Part shown: piece after piece, positions 51,397 to 60,686 of the stretch
How positions within the stretch are numbered: the stretch's first letter is position 1
How the letters are laid out: each line of letters begins with the position of its first letter
DNA from: JASJAR01 sp039198225
GTDB taxonomy: Bacteria > Pseudomonadota > Alphaproteobacteria > Rhodobacterales > Rhodobacteraceae
Length of the DNA: 64,000 bases
Assembly (NCBI GenBank): GCA_039198225.1
Contig: JBCCTQ010000014.1
Span: 1 to 64,000 of the forward strand
Direction of reading: 5' to 3'
Position numbers and translations under genes: made by a program
The notes under the pieces: generated by a model
The model's input: only the letters and a program-made list of their open reading frames with translations
Told to the model about the DNA's origin: nothing
The model's database searches: none

Positions 51397-52497
51397 TTAC
51401 TTCAGAGTATCCGCAAACGCGCGCCCAAGGTTCGCGTTCGAGGTTTGCGCCCCTGCCCAAAACGGCACGGCGATCTCTGCGAAATCCTTCTGCGACTGCC
51501 AGACTTCCGCGAAGAACTCGTTCTCGTCCGCAGCGGCCTGAAGCGCCTTGTTGGCGGCGGCAGAATACTCCGTGAAGTAGTCCGCCGGCGTGTCCTCAAG
51601 GATCACACCATGGTTTTCGGTCAGGTCTTTCAAGGCCTTGCCGTTTTCATAGATGCGATAGGAAAGCGACTTCGAAAGCGACGCGTTGGCGGCCACTTCC
51701 AGCGCTTTCTGCTCGGTCTCGTTCAGGCTGTCATAGAAGTCGCGGTTCACATACATGTCCGCGTTCACGGTGACCTGGTGAAGACCCTGCAGGTAGTAGT
51801 GCTTCAGAACCTTTTGGAAGCCGAAGACCGAGTCAGGCTTCGGGCAGCACCACTCAGCGGCGTCGATCGTGCCCTTTTCCAGCGCTGGCAGGATGTCACC
51901 GCCACCCATGGCCACAGCCGGGACGCCGATGTCAGCATATGCGGCACCGACCATTCCCGGAGGCGCGCGGAAGCGCATCTGGCGGAAGTCGTCCATCGAC
52001 GTGATCGGTTCGGGGAACCAGCCCAGCGCTTCCGGGCCGACCGGCTGCAGCATGAAGCCTTTGACGTTCACGCCCATCTCATCCCAGAGGCGGTCATAAA
52101 GTTCACGTCCACCGCCATACTGGAACCAGCTCAGGAACGCGATGTTGTCGAGGCCGACCCCGGCACCCGCGACGGGCGCACCAAATAGGTTGGCCGCCAC
52201 GTGCTTGCCGCCCCAGTAGTGGGTCCAGGCGAAGCCGCCTTCGACAAGTCCGGCATCCACGGCATCCATAATGTCGCGTGGGCCGACAACGGCGCCTGCC
52301 GGCAGCACTTCTATTGTCAAAGAGCCGCCAGTTAGTGCCGCCACGTCGGCGCCGAACTCGTTCAGCATGAAAACTTCGTCGGCAGTGTTGGGCAATACCG
52401 ACTGAATGCGCAGAACTTTTTCTGCCCACGCAGTACCTGCCATCATTGCTGCGCTGACGGCGGTGGCCGTTGCGAGCTTGGTGAGTTTCGAAAACAT
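51397..52497 (-). CDS. TRAP transporter solute-binding protein (DctP family)
   Basis: The 366-residue protein has a signal peptide (KLTKLATATAVSAAMMAG, cut after TAWA) and the DctP fold. The segments WTHYWGGKHVAANLFGAPV and GTIDAAEWCCPKPD resemble the alpha-keto acid or carboxylate-binding TakP-type subgroup, whose ligand is often a carboxylate; the actual substrate here is unknown. It is followed by a hairpin and the fused DctQM permease and preceded by a GMC oxidoreductase gene. Confidence 0.92.
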   Translation of the reverse strand: MFSKLTKLATATAVSAAMMAGTAWAEKVLRIQSVLPNTADEVFMLNEFGADVAALTGGSLTIEVLPAGAVVGPRDIMDAVDAGLVEGGFAWTHYWGGKHVAANLFGAPVAGAGVGLDNIAFLSWFQYGGGRELYDRLWDEMGVNVKGFMLQPVGPEALGWFPEPITSMDDFRQMRFRAPPGMVGAAYADIGVPAVAMGGGDILPALEKGTIDAAEWCCPKPDSVFGFQKVLKHYYLQGLHQVTVNADMYVNRDFYDSLNETEQKALEVAANASLSKSLSYRIYENGKALKDLTENHGVILEDTPADYFTEYSAAANKALQAAADENEFFAEVWQSQKDFAEIAVPFWAGAQTSNANLGRAFADTLK

Positions 52498-52527
52498 ATG
52501 TTTCCTCCCTAATGTTGCCTTCTCTTG

Positions 52528-52550
52528 CGTTCATGAACGTCTGGCCAGAC
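52528..52550. promoter_or_regulatory. Two adjoining perfect palindromes upstream of dctP
   Basis: CGTTCATGAACG (52528-52539) and GTCTGGCCAGAC (52539-52550) are each perfect 12-base palindromes sharing one base. They lie in the 84-base gap between the GMC gene and dctP and could be operator sites or a weak hairpin. Confidence 0.4.
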
Positions 52551-52581
52551 CTGGAAGGCAACGGTCCGGCAATTCGTGTGT

Positions 52582-54207
52582 CTAATGAGCAGCCTCCAAA
52601 GTCGGGGCGGTTTCGAGCGCGTCGGCGAGGACCATGTCGCTTGCCTTTTCGCCAATCATGATGGTCGGCGCATTGGTATTTCCGGAAACGATCATGGGCA
52701 TAATCGAAGCGTCGGCAACCCGAAGGCCCTGTATCCCGTGAACCTTTAGGCGGTCGTCGACGACGGCCATCGGATCGTGACCCATCTTGCAGGTTCCCGT
52801 CGGGTGATAAATGGTCGTCGCGGTGCTTCGCGCCCAGTCGAGAAGGGCGTCATAGTCTTCGTCGACCACGTCCGGACCGGGTGCGTATTCCTCGGTTATC
52901 ACAGACGCCACAGGCTCGGTCCGCGCGATGCGCCGCGCGATGCGGATGCCGTCCACGATCGTATCTTGGTCGGTCTTTGTCGCAAGGTAGTTCGGGTGGA
53001 TCGCCGGATGTTCCCGCATGTCGGACGAGCGCAGTTCGATACGCCCTGCGCTTTCCGGACGCAACTGTAGCACACTCGCCGTGAAAGCGTTGAAATCATG
53101 TGGCTTGTTTATCTTCTGACTGGCGCTGAACGGCTGCACGTGGAACTGGATGTCAGGTTCGGCAAGATCGGCTCGGGTTTTCAAGAATGCTGTACCAAGG
53201 CTCGCCGCCATGGTCATCGGACCGGTTCGGGTGGCGGCGTACTGGAGCGCGATAAGGCCCTGTTTGATAAGGCTGTTGATCTCAGTGTTGATCGTTGAAA
53301 GCGTTGTCTTGTAAACCGGGCGGGCCTGCAGATGGTCTTGCAGATTCTTTCCGACCCCGCCCAACGCGTGGCGCACCTCAATTCCGTGATCTCGCAAGCC
53401 GGCCGGTTCCCCGATCCCCGAAACCATCAGAAGCTGTGGGGAGGCAAGCGCACCGGCCGATAGAATGATCTCCTTGCGCGCCTTCACCAATTGGCTGCGG
53501 CCCTGATACAAAACCTCAACGGCGCACGCCTTCTTGCCGTCGAAAGCAAGGCGCGTGGCGGGGCAGCCTGTCAGGATGTGCAGGTTCGCGCGGCGACGCG
53601 CGGGTCCCAGATACGCGACGGCAGACGAACAACGGCGCCCATTGCGCACGGTCAACTGAAAATGGCCGACACCTTCCTGACGCGATCCGTTGTAATCCTC
53701 ATTACGGGGGAAGCCCGCATTGACGGCCGCGTCGAGGTAGAGGTCGACGACCTCGCGATGCACGGCGCTGTCAGACACCGAAAGCGGGCCATCCCGCCCT
53801 CTGATGTCTGGGTTCCCGCCCGCATAGCTTTCAGCCCGCTTGAAATACGGCAGCACGTCGTCCCACCCCCAACCGGCATTGCCCAGTTGGCGCCAGTGGT
53901 CATAGTCGGCCGCCTGCCCGCGCACGTAAAGCAGACCATTGATGGAGCTTGAGCCACCAAGGACTCTGCCGCGCGGCCATTTGAGCGAACGCCCATTCAG
54001 ACCCGGGTCGGGCTCGGTCTCGTACCCCCAGTCCGTCTTTGGATGACCCATCGTCTTGAAGTAACCGACTGGAACATGGATCCACGGCGAAACGTCCCTT
54101 CCGCCCGCCTCCAAAAGTGCCACCTGGAATTTTCCACCTCCCGAAAGGCGGTTCGCCAGCACGCAGCCAGCGGAGCCTGCGCCAACGATGACGTAGTCAA
54201 ATTCCAA
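52582..54207 (-). CDS. GMC-family FAD oxidoreductase (choline dehydrogenase-like)
   Basis: GMC enzymes oxidise alcohols with FAD. The 541-residue product has the N-terminal FAD motif YVIVGAGSAGCVLANRLS, the GMC signature 1 region (GRVLGGSSSINGLLYVRGQA), signature 2 (ILSAGALASPQLLMVSGIG) and the C-terminal catalytic histidine in YHPTGTCKMG. The start is TTG at 54207 with GGAGG seven bases upstream; ATG 54228 upstream lies in the palindromic operator. It heads a minus-strand unit with the TRAP genes, so its substrate may be what the transporter imports. Confidence 0.92.
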   Translation of the reverse strand: MEFDYVIVGAGSAGCVLANRLSGGGKFQVALLEAGGRDVSPWIHVPVGYFKTMGHPKTDWGYETEPDPGLNGRSLKWPRGRVLGGSSSINGLLYVRGQAADYDHWRQLGNAGWGWDDVLPYFKRAESYAGGNPDIRGRDGPLSVSDSAVHREVVDLYLDAAVNAGFPRNEDYNGSRQEGVGHFQLTVRNGRRCSSAVAYLGPARRRANLHILTGCPATRLAFDGKKACAVEVLYQGRSQLVKARKEIILSAGALASPQLLMVSGIGEPAGLRDHGIEVRHALGGVGKNLQDHLQARPVYKTTLSTINTEINSLIKQGLIALQYAATRTGPMTMAASLGTAFLKTRADLAEPDIQFHVQPFSASQKINKPHDFNAFTASVLQLRPESAGRIELRSSDMREHPAIHPNYLATKTDQDTIVDGIRIARRIARTEPVASVITEEYAPGPDVVDEDYDALLDWARSTATTIYHPTGTCKMGHDPMAVVDDRLKVHGIQGLRVADASIMPMIVSGNTNAPTIMIGEKASDMVLADALETAPTLEAAH

Positions 54208-54221
54208 GCATTCCTCCCCAA

Positions 54222-54237
54222 TTGACATAAATGTCAA
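54222..54237. promoter_or_regulatory. Palindromic operator candidate between the GMC and IclR genes
   Basis: TTGACATAAATGTCAA is a perfect palindrome with seven-base arms around AA. It lies 14 bases before the GMC start and 82 bases before the divergent IclR gene, a typical place for an IclR-type operator. Confidence 0.55.
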
Positions 54238-54319
54238 AAATTGAGACTTTGCGTCCCATAATTGAGTGCAGCACGATTCTTTTCACCGTGCAAGTTTTTT
54301 AGGCGAGAGGGCGCGCGGA

Positions 54320-55084
54320 ATGGATGGCGGCAATAGCGGGCGAATACCGACCAACCTGAGAACGCTCATGATCCTGGAAATTCTCGGGCAACGCCCCGAC
54401 GCAATGAGCGCGGCCGAAATTGGCCGGGAACTTTCCCTGCCGAAACAAACCATTCACAGGCTTTGCAACACGCTTCTTGCGGAAGGGTTTCTGGCACAGG
54501 ACAGTACTGGGCTTCGACCGGGACGCCGCGCAAGGCTCATGGCAACCGGCTTGCTTCATGCCTCCACAAGCCACATCGCGCGCCATCAGATATTGAGCCG
54601 CCTTGCTGCCGAGACCGGCGAGACCGTCAATTTCGTTGTCCCGGAAGAAGATGGCATGAGCTACAAGGACAGAGTGGAAACCGATTGGCCGTTCCGCGTG
54701 CAACTGCCGGTGGGAAGCCATGTTCCGTTCCACTGCACGGCAAGCGGAAAGACCTATCTTGCCAGCCTGAAGAAAAGGGATCGCGAGCGGATCGTATCCG
54801 CCAAACCGCTGGTTTCGGCGACCCCCAACACGATCACCGACCCCGGTCGTCTGAGCGCCGAGTTGCGCGGAATACGGCGGCAGGGCTTCGCGATAGACAA
54901 CGAAGAATTTATTCAGGGCATGGCCGCAATCGCTGTGCCGGTTCTGGACAGTAAAGGTCGCTATCTGGCCTCTATAGGTGTTCACGGGCCGGTCATGCGA
55001 TGCTCTGCCGAACGCGCCGTGTCGTTTGCACCCTTGCTGGCTTTGGCAGCAAAAAATCTGGCGGAAGTGATGCTGGATGCCTGA
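54320..55084 (+). CDS. IclR-family transcriptional regulator
   Basis: The 254-residue product has an N-terminal winged HTH (MSAAEIGRELSLPKQTIHRLCNTLLAEGFL) and the C-terminal IclR effector domain (PVGSHVPFHCTASGKTYLA, then GFAIDNEEFIQGMAAIAVPV). It is divergent from the GMC-TRAP unit and probably controls it in response to the imported compound. A GTG-initiated longer form from 54266 is possible but has no better signals. It converges with the SnoaL-like gene 12 bases away. Confidence 0.9.
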   Translation: MDGGNSGRIPTNLRTLMILEILGQRPDAMSAAEIGRELSLPKQTIHRLCNTLLAEGFLAQDSTGLRPGRRARLMATGLLHASTSHIARHQILSRLAAETGETVNFVVPEEDGMSYKDRVETDWPFRVQLPVGSHVPFHCTASGKTYLASLKKRDRERIVSAKPLVSATPNTITDPGRLSAELRGIRRQGFAIDNEEFIQGMAAIAVPVLDSKGRYLASIGVHGPVMRCSAERAVSFAPLLALAAKNLAEVMLDA

Positions 55085-55096
55085 TGCAGGCGCGGC

Positions 55097-56080
55097 TCAG
55101 GATGTTGACGCTTCGTCCGGTAAAATCGTCACCCCCTGGCTCAGCCAGAAATGCGGCATGTCGATGAAAACCCAGTTTTCCGCCAGTTTGCTGCCGTCGC
55201 GACGATAGATGTCGATGACGCGAAATTCCCCGATATTGCCCGCCCCCGTGAAACCGAGGTAGTCGCCGGACAGGCGGGCGGTAAAATTCGGCCAGCCAAA
55301 GAAACCGCCGAAATGGCCTTCTGCCAAACGCGCTACATGGCCATTGAAATGGCGGTCGGTGAAGGTAGACCGGAAGGGTCCCGCATGCTGAGCCGCATAG
55401 CGAGGGATCGTATAGGTGGCACCAATGCCCGCCGGCCCCCACCAGATCATATCCTCGGACCAGGTGCGGCGCAGTTCTTCTTCCAAAGGAAGCCCGCTGT
55501 CCCAGTTTCCAAGGTCTTTGGACATCGCGTTGATCGCAGCCAGCGTGGCTTCCCCTTCGTGTGGCGGGGCATCGCGGTCCAAAAGCCCGGCATGTGTCAC
55601 CGGCCCGGGCTGCACCAGATGTGCACCGCGTGAAACAGCAAAGGGCGACAGGCCCGCCTGCATCATCAGGTGCGGCAAATCGAAGAACATCGCGATTTCT
55701 GCAATGGCCCCTGCTTCGACCCTTAGAAAACTGGCGTAGCGCAAAAAGACCATTCGATCCGTTGGAGCAATGCCAAGCCACGGCGCGTCGAACAGCCCGA
55801 CGAGGTGGCCCATTGAAACAACCCAACGGGACGAAAATCCGTCGATCTCATTCGAGCCCGCGAAGAAAATATCCTCACGCCGGTGCAGGCTTCGGACACT
55901 TGAATGAAGCGGTTGCCAGAAACGCGCAACGACATGCTCATGCCCAAAAATCTCATTGAAGGGATGATAGCCGCGCCATCGCAAATTGTCGGCTACATGC
56001 GCGGCCGCGGCGTGCCAGTCGGCCTTATCGAGCGCCTTGTGATACGCTCGGACAAGCGACTTTTCACTCTCGAAACTCAT
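55097..56080 (-). CDS. Tandem SnoaL-like (NTF2-fold) protein, copy 1
   Basis: The product (327 residues from ATG 56080) has two NTF2/SnoaL-like halves: residues about 1-150 (WHAAAAHVADNLRWRGYHP, FFDLPHLMMQAG) and about 190-320 (IWWGPAGIG, then ENWVFIDMPHFW). Ester-cyclase and polyketide-cyclase relatives act on small ligands, but no catalytic claim is safe. It is a clear paralogue of the protein at 61994-63031. It is divergent from the ABC transporter genes, so they may share a control region. A TTG start at 56134 is the longer alternative. Confidence 0.82.
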   Translation of the reverse strand: MSFESEKSLVRAYHKALDKADWHAAAAHVADNLRWRGYHPFNEIFGHEHVVARFWQPLHSSVRSLHRREDIFFAGSNEIDGFSSRWVVSMGHLVGLFDAPWLGIAPTDRMVFLRYASFLRVEAGAIAEIAMFFDLPHLMMQAGLSPFAVSRGAHLVQPGPVTHAGLLDRDAPPHEGEATLAAINAMSKDLGNWDSGLPLEEELRRTWSEDMIWWGPAGIGATYTIPRYAAQHAGPFRSTFTDRHFNGHVARLAEGHFGGFFGWPNFTARLSGDYLGFTGAGNIGEFRVIDIYRRDGSKLAENWVFIDMPHFWLSQGVTILPDEASTS

Positions 56081-56196
56081 GCCGTCTGGGACCACTCTGG
56101 CGCATTGCATACGCTTGCAAAAATTTCTTGCCAAAACAAAGAGCGCGTGTCTAGGGTATTTGCCAGCATCTGCGGAAATGCGACCCGGGGGAATTC

Positions 56197-57246
56197 ATGG
56201 CGGACATTCAGCTTCGTAAGATTTCGAAGCGATGGGGCGATTTCATCGGCGTCCACGAGTTCGATCTGGATATTCCCGACCGCGAATTCCTCGTGCTTCT
56301 CGGACCATCCGGATGCGGCAAGACCACGACAATGCGCATGATTGCGGGATTGGAAGACCCCAGCGATGGCGAGATTCTGATCGGCGGCAACGTGGTCAAC
56401 AACCTTGAGCCAAAGGATCGCGATGTCGCGATGGTGTTCCAATCCTATGCGCTCTACCCGAACATGGATGTTTACGAGAACATCCGCTTTCCGCTGAAAG
56501 TGCGTGGGATTGACCCGAGCACGCATGACGAAAAAGTGCGTCGTGCCAGCGCGATGGTCGAACTGGACGACTTTCTTCATCGCAAGCCCGCTGCATTGTC
56601 AGGCGGTCAACGTCAACGGGTCGCTCTTGCGCGCGCTATTGTCCGCGAACCCAACGTATTTCTGATGGATGAACCCTTGTCCAACCTTGACGCGAAGTTG
56701 CGGGTCAGCACACGGGCGCAGATCAAGAACCTTAGCCATGAACTGGCGGTGACGACCATTTACGTGACCCACGATCAGATCGAGGCGATGACGCTCGCCG
56801 ACCGCGTGGTCGTTATGGAAAAGGGCATTGTCCAGCAGGTCGGCAGCCCGACGGAAATCTACGACAAACCGGCCAATACCTTTGTTGCAGGCTTTATCGG
56901 CAACCCGGCCATGAACCTGATTGAAGGGGAGATCAGCGGCGGAACATTCCGGGCAAAGTCGACCGAGATACACGGGCTTCAGGCGCCGGACGGGCCGGTG
57001 ACCCTTGGATTCAGGGCCGAAGACGCAAGCGTCGGCGGAGGCGGCGGCCAGATCAATGCGCCGATTTACACGATGGAGCTTTTGGGCGACGCCACGATGG
57101 TGAGCGTGCGGATCGGCGGACAACTGGTCAGTTGCAAGGCCGATAAGTCCTACCGCGCCGAGATAGACGATCAGATCGCAATCAACATACCAAATGAAAT
57201 CTGTCACCTGTTCGATGGCAAGACAGGAGGAAGGATCGGGGGCTGA
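56197..57246 (+). CDS. ABC transporter ATPase, CUT1 (UgpC/MsmK) type
   Basis: The 349-residue protein has Walker A GPSGCGKTTT, the signature LSGGQRQRVALARA, Walker B VFLMDEPLSNLDAKLR and the H-loop YVTHDQ. A C-terminal OB-type regulatory domain (TOBE) is present. It energises the importer formed with the two permeases and binding protein that follow. Such sets carry sugars, polyols or related compounds; the ligand is not known here. Confidence 0.95.
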   Translation: MADIQLRKISKRWGDFIGVHEFDLDIPDREFLVLLGPSGCGKTTTMRMIAGLEDPSDGEILIGGNVVNNLEPKDRDVAMVFQSYALYPNMDVYENIRFPLKVRGIDPSTHDEKVRRASAMVELDDFLHRKPAALSGGQRQRVALARAIVREPNVFLMDEPLSNLDAKLRVSTRAQIKNLSHELAVTTIYVTHDQIEAMTLADRVVVMEKGIVQQVGSPTEIYDKPANTFVAGFIGNPAMNLIEGEISGGTFRAKSTEIHGLQAPDGPVTLGFRAEDASVGGGGGQINAPIYTMELLGDATMVSVRIGGQLVSCKADKSYRAEIDDQIAINIPNEICHLFDGKTGGRIGG

Positions 57247-57317
57247 CCTCCGCTAACACCAGAAGAAAGAGATGTGCGATTGCAAGGCACATCCGTCACT
57301 CAGGGAGAAGAGAACTG

Positions 57318-58559
57318 ATGCAACTGAAAAACCTAGCACTGGCCGGCGCAATGTCGGTTCTGGCGTCGACCACCGCTTATGCGGGCGGCCATGCTGCCTG
57401 CGAGATCGGCGCACGCGTATCGATCGTGGGCAATGAGTTCCCAGCCATCCAAACCGTCGGTGCCGGCGCGCAGGAATGCTCTGGCGCTGAGGTGACGACA
57501 AACCTTACTGCCGATCACCAGAAGATCAATCTTCCAGGCATGCAGGGCAATCCCGCGGAATACACGACCGCGATCATCGCAAACTCTTCGATCGTTGCGT
57601 TGATGAATGACGATGTCATCCGCCCGCTGGATGATCTGGTGGCGGCCCATGGCGACGGGCTGAGCCAGAACCAGCTCATCACAATCGACGGCCAGGTGAT
57701 GGCCGTGGCGTTCATGGCGAATGCACAGCACCTTGTCTATCGCGCCGACATTCTGGAACAGGCCGGGCTCGAGGTTCCGACCACGTACGAGGAAATGCTG
57801 GCTGCCGCCGAAGCGATCCGTTCGCAGGGCATTCTCGAAAATCCTGTTGGGGGCGCTTATGCGGCCGGGTGGAACCTGGCGCAGGAGTTCAACAACATGT
57901 TCATCGGCATGGGCGGCGAGTTCTTCAAGCCGGGCACCGCCGAGCCAAACATCAATTCCGAGGCCGGCATCGCGGCGCTGGAGATGATGAAATCGCTTTC
58001 AGAATACATGAACCCGGATTTCCTGACGCACGACTCGAACGCGACCAATGCCGAGTTTCGCGCAGGCAACGTCGCGATCATGAACATGTGGGGCAGCCGC
58101 GCCGCGACGCTGACCGAAGCGGATGGCGTGCCTCAGGAGGTGATCGACGGCTTCGCGATCGCAGGCCCGATGACAGTTGGCGGCGGATCGACACCCGCAA
58201 CAACGCTTTGGTGGGACGGCTGGACCGTCGCCAAGAACATCAGCGACGAAGAAGCGGAAGCCACGTTTCTTGCGATGAAGAACGGCATCCGACCCGCCAT
58301 TCTGGAAGAGGACGGCGTGCCCGAACAAGCGGTCTGGCTCATCGAAGGTTACCAGCCGACGGACGCTGCGAAAGGCGTTTTTGCGGCGGTCGAAGCTGGG
58401 ACGGTTCCGTATCCGATGCTGCCTTACATGGGGCTGCTTCACACCGCGCTCGGCAATGAACTGGCCGATTTCATGCAGGGCAAGGAGTCCGCTGAGCAGG
58501 CCCTTCAGGATGTCGAAGCAGCCTATATCGCTGCGGCGAAGGAAAAGGGCTTCCTTTGA
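57318..58559 (+). CDS. Extracellular solute-binding protein, family 1
   Basis: The 413-residue product has a signal peptide of about 22 residues (cut near TAYA) and the family 1 binding-protein layout, with AEYTTAIIANSSIVALMNDD and VPTTYEEMLAAAEAIRSQG. It binds the ligand in the periplasm for the adjoining permeases. The two N-terminal cysteines (AACEIGA, AQECSG) may form a disulfide. It follows the ATPase gene by 71 bases. Confidence 0.93.
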   Translation: MQLKNLALAGAMSVLASTTAYAGGHAACEIGARVSIVGNEFPAIQTVGAGAQECSGAEVTTNLTADHQKINLPGMQGNPAEYTTAIIANSSIVALMNDDVIRPLDDLVAAHGDGLSQNQLITIDGQVMAVAFMANAQHLVYRADILEQAGLEVPTTYEEMLAAAEAIRSQGILENPVGGAYAAGWNLAQEFNNMFIGMGGEFFKPGTAEPNINSEAGIAALEMMKSLSEYMNPDFLTHDSNATNAEFRAGNVAIMNMWGSRAATLTEADGVPQEVIDGFAIAGPMTVGGGSTPATTLWWDGWTVAKNISDEEAEATFLAMKNGIRPAILEEDGVPEQAVWLIEGYQPTDAAKGVFAAVEAGTVPYPMLPYMGLLHTALGNELADFMQGKESAEQALQDVEAAYIAAAKEKGFL

Positions 58560-58628
58560 GGAGCTGACCACAACGCGCTCGGGCAAGAGGTATCGTCTCT
58601 TGCCCGAGCGCCACGCTGAGCGGGTGCG

Positions 58629-59657
58629 ATGAAACACAAGACTTTCTTCTGGTTCTTTTTGCCGACCGGCCTCGCGATGTTCCTGTTCATTGCGCTGCCC
58701 ATCGTGTCGGTCGTGATCCAGTCGGTCTATGCCCCCCACGAGGCGGTCATCGTTGAGGTCGAGAATTGCGGACCGTTCGGGTGCACAACCGAAACGACGA
58801 TCGACCAGGAGGCAACGCGTGCGATCCGCGAGGCCGAACCGCTCGGACGGTTTGTGGGTGCCGAGATATATCTTGACCGGGGGCACCTGGCAGTTGCGGA
58901 AGTCGCCGAGGCCTGGGCCGCATCCGCGACCACGGGCGAGTTCATCAGCGTTCTCATGAACCTGCCGTTTTACCGCGCAATGGCGTTCACGCTGACCTAT
59001 GTCTTCGTTTGCACCCCGTCGCTGATCATTTTGGGATTGATGATCGCGCTTGCGGTCAACTCGCTCCACCGCCACCTCAAGGGCCTCGCGATTTTCTTCT
59101 CGCTGCTGCCCATGATCGTCACACCGCTTGTCGGCGCGCTGGTGCTATTCTGGATGATCGACAGCCGCGGCATCCTTGGGAATTTGATATCGTATCTTGC
59201 GAACGATCCGTCACTGTCCCTGAAAGCGTCAACACCGCTGATGTGGATTTCGCTGATCATTTACGGCGTCTGGTCGTCGGCACCGTTCGCTTTCGTGGTG
59301 TTTTACGCGGGCCTTCAGACCCTCCCACAGGATCAAATAGAAGCCGCCCAGATTGACGGTGCAACCCGATGGGAGCAGGTGAAATACATCGTCGTTCCGC
59401 ATCTGATGCCACTCATTACTTTTGTGGCGCTCATCCAGTTAATGGACAACTTCAAGGTCTTCGAACCCATCGTGAGCTTTCAGGCGCAAGCCCATGCGAC
59501 ATCACTGAGCTGGATAATCTTCAATGACCTTGGCGGCGAAACCCGTCAATTGTCCGCCGCGGCGACCACGTCGGTGATGACGATCATCGGCGTTGCCATC
59601 CTTTTGTCACCGGTCCTGTATCGAACTTGGACGGATTTCAAAGGACGGGGACACTGA
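58629..59657 (+). CDS. ABC transporter permease, MalF type
   Basis: The 342-residue inner-membrane protein has about seven hydrophobic segments; after the first there is a longer periplasmic part with two cysteines (ENCGPFGCTTE). The EAA loop is visible as EAAQIDGATRWEQVKYIVVP. The stop overlaps the start of the second permease as TGATG. Confidence 0.93.
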   Translation: MKHKTFFWFFLPTGLAMFLFIALPIVSVVIQSVYAPHEAVIVEVENCGPFGCTTETTIDQEATRAIREAEPLGRFVGAEIYLDRGHLAVAEVAEAWAASATTGEFISVLMNLPFYRAMAFTLTYVFVCTPSLIILGLMIALAVNSLHRHLKGLAIFFSLLPMIVTPLVGALVLFWMIDSRGILGNLISYLANDPSLSLKASTPLMWISLIIYGVWSSAPFAFVVFYAGLQTLPQDQIEAAQIDGATRWEQVKYIVVPHLMPLITFVALIQLMDNFKVFEPIVSFQAQAHATSLSWIIFNDLGGETRQLSAAATTSVMTIIGVAILLSPVLYRTWTDFKGRGH

Positions 59658-60538
59658 TGGCCTCGCGTGCGCAACAGATGCCGGCCACGTTGCGGCTCGG
59701 GATCAACGCCTTCCTGGTCGTATGGCTGCTCATGGCGATTTTTCCGTTTTTCTGGATCTTCTGGGGCTCATTCAAGGTCGAGCTTGATTTCTTTGCCATC
59801 GCAGACTGGACAAATGCGCTTTTCGGACCGGCCACCGAGAACACGTACGGACGACCCTTCACCGGTGCGGGCTATGCCGGCGCATGGATACAGGAAGAAT
59901 TCTGGCGCAATGTACTTAACACCTTCATCGTCTGTTTCTTCGTGGTCCTGACATCGCTGACCATCGGCACGCTCGGCGGCTATGCCCTTTCACGCTCAGG
60001 CTTCAAATACGTCTTCTGGCTTCTGATCATCGCGCTCATCTTCCGCGCGATGCCACCGATCACTTTGGTGGCGGGCTACATGCTTCCGTTCTTTGAATGG
60101 AACGTGTGGGGCATCCTGCCTACGGCGATTATCGTGCTTGTTGCGATCAACCAGCCATTCACGCTGTGGATGCTGCATTCGTTTTTTCAGAACATCCCGA
60201 AAGAGCTGGATGAAAGCGCCAAGGTCGATGGCTGCACCCAGTTTCAGGCCTTTCGATACGTGATCATCCCGGTCATGTGGCCCGGCGTGATTACCACGGG
60301 GCTCTTCAGCTTTCTGCTTGCCTACAATGATTTCGCCGTCACGACGATGCTCCTTTCGGAATCCAACCGAACCATGGTGCCCGAAATCGCCGCCTATCTC
60401 GGCACCACCTATACCGAGGGCAACGTCATGTTTGCGGTGGCCGCCGTTGTGTCAGCCACGGCACCGTTGTTCGTCCTGGTGATGTTCTTCCAGCGTCAGA
60501 TCGTGAGCGGGCTGACCGCGGGGGCGGTCAAGGGATGA
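59657..60538 (+). CDS. ABC transporter permease, MalG type
   Basis: The 293-residue product has six membrane segments and the EAA loop ESAKVDGCTQFQAFRYVIIP. I use ATG 59657 (MASRAQQ), which overlaps the first permease stop; a frame from 59627 is open but covers the preceding gene. It completes the importer of four genes. Confidence 0.93.
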   Translation: MASRAQQMPATLRLGINAFLVVWLLMAIFPFFWIFWGSFKVELDFFAIADWTNALFGPATENTYGRPFTGAGYAGAWIQEEFWRNVLNTFIVCFFVVLTSLTIGTLGGYALSRSGFKYVFWLLIIALIFRAMPPITLVAGYMLPFFEWNVWGILPTAIIVLVAINQPFTLWMLHSFFQNIPKELDESAKVDGCTQFQAFRYVIIPVMWPGVITTGLFSFLLAYNDFAVTTMLLSESNRTMVPEIAAYLGTTYTEGNVMFAVAAVVSATAPLFVLVMFFQRQIVSGLTAGAVKG

Positions 60539-60602
60539 TCCGGCGGACCAGAATCAGGGGTGGGAGGGGACGCTGTCCCCGCCTCTCTGCGGTCGGCCCC
60601 CT

Positions 60603-60626
60603 GGGATATTTTTGCCAGAAAGAAAG
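60603..60626. repeat. Dispersed tail element with GC hairpin, after the ABC genes
   Basis: GGGATATTTTTGCCAG plus AAAGAAAG matches the repeat tails near bchL, bchB and bchH. In front of it lies a hairpin, GGGGAC-GCT-GTCCCC (60566-60580). It fills the 148-base gap before the dehydrogenase gene. Confidence 0.7.
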
Positions 60627-60686
60627 ACGGAACGGCTCGAAGATCATGTGCTGGCACACAACTCACCTGACAGTCAGGACAGCTTG

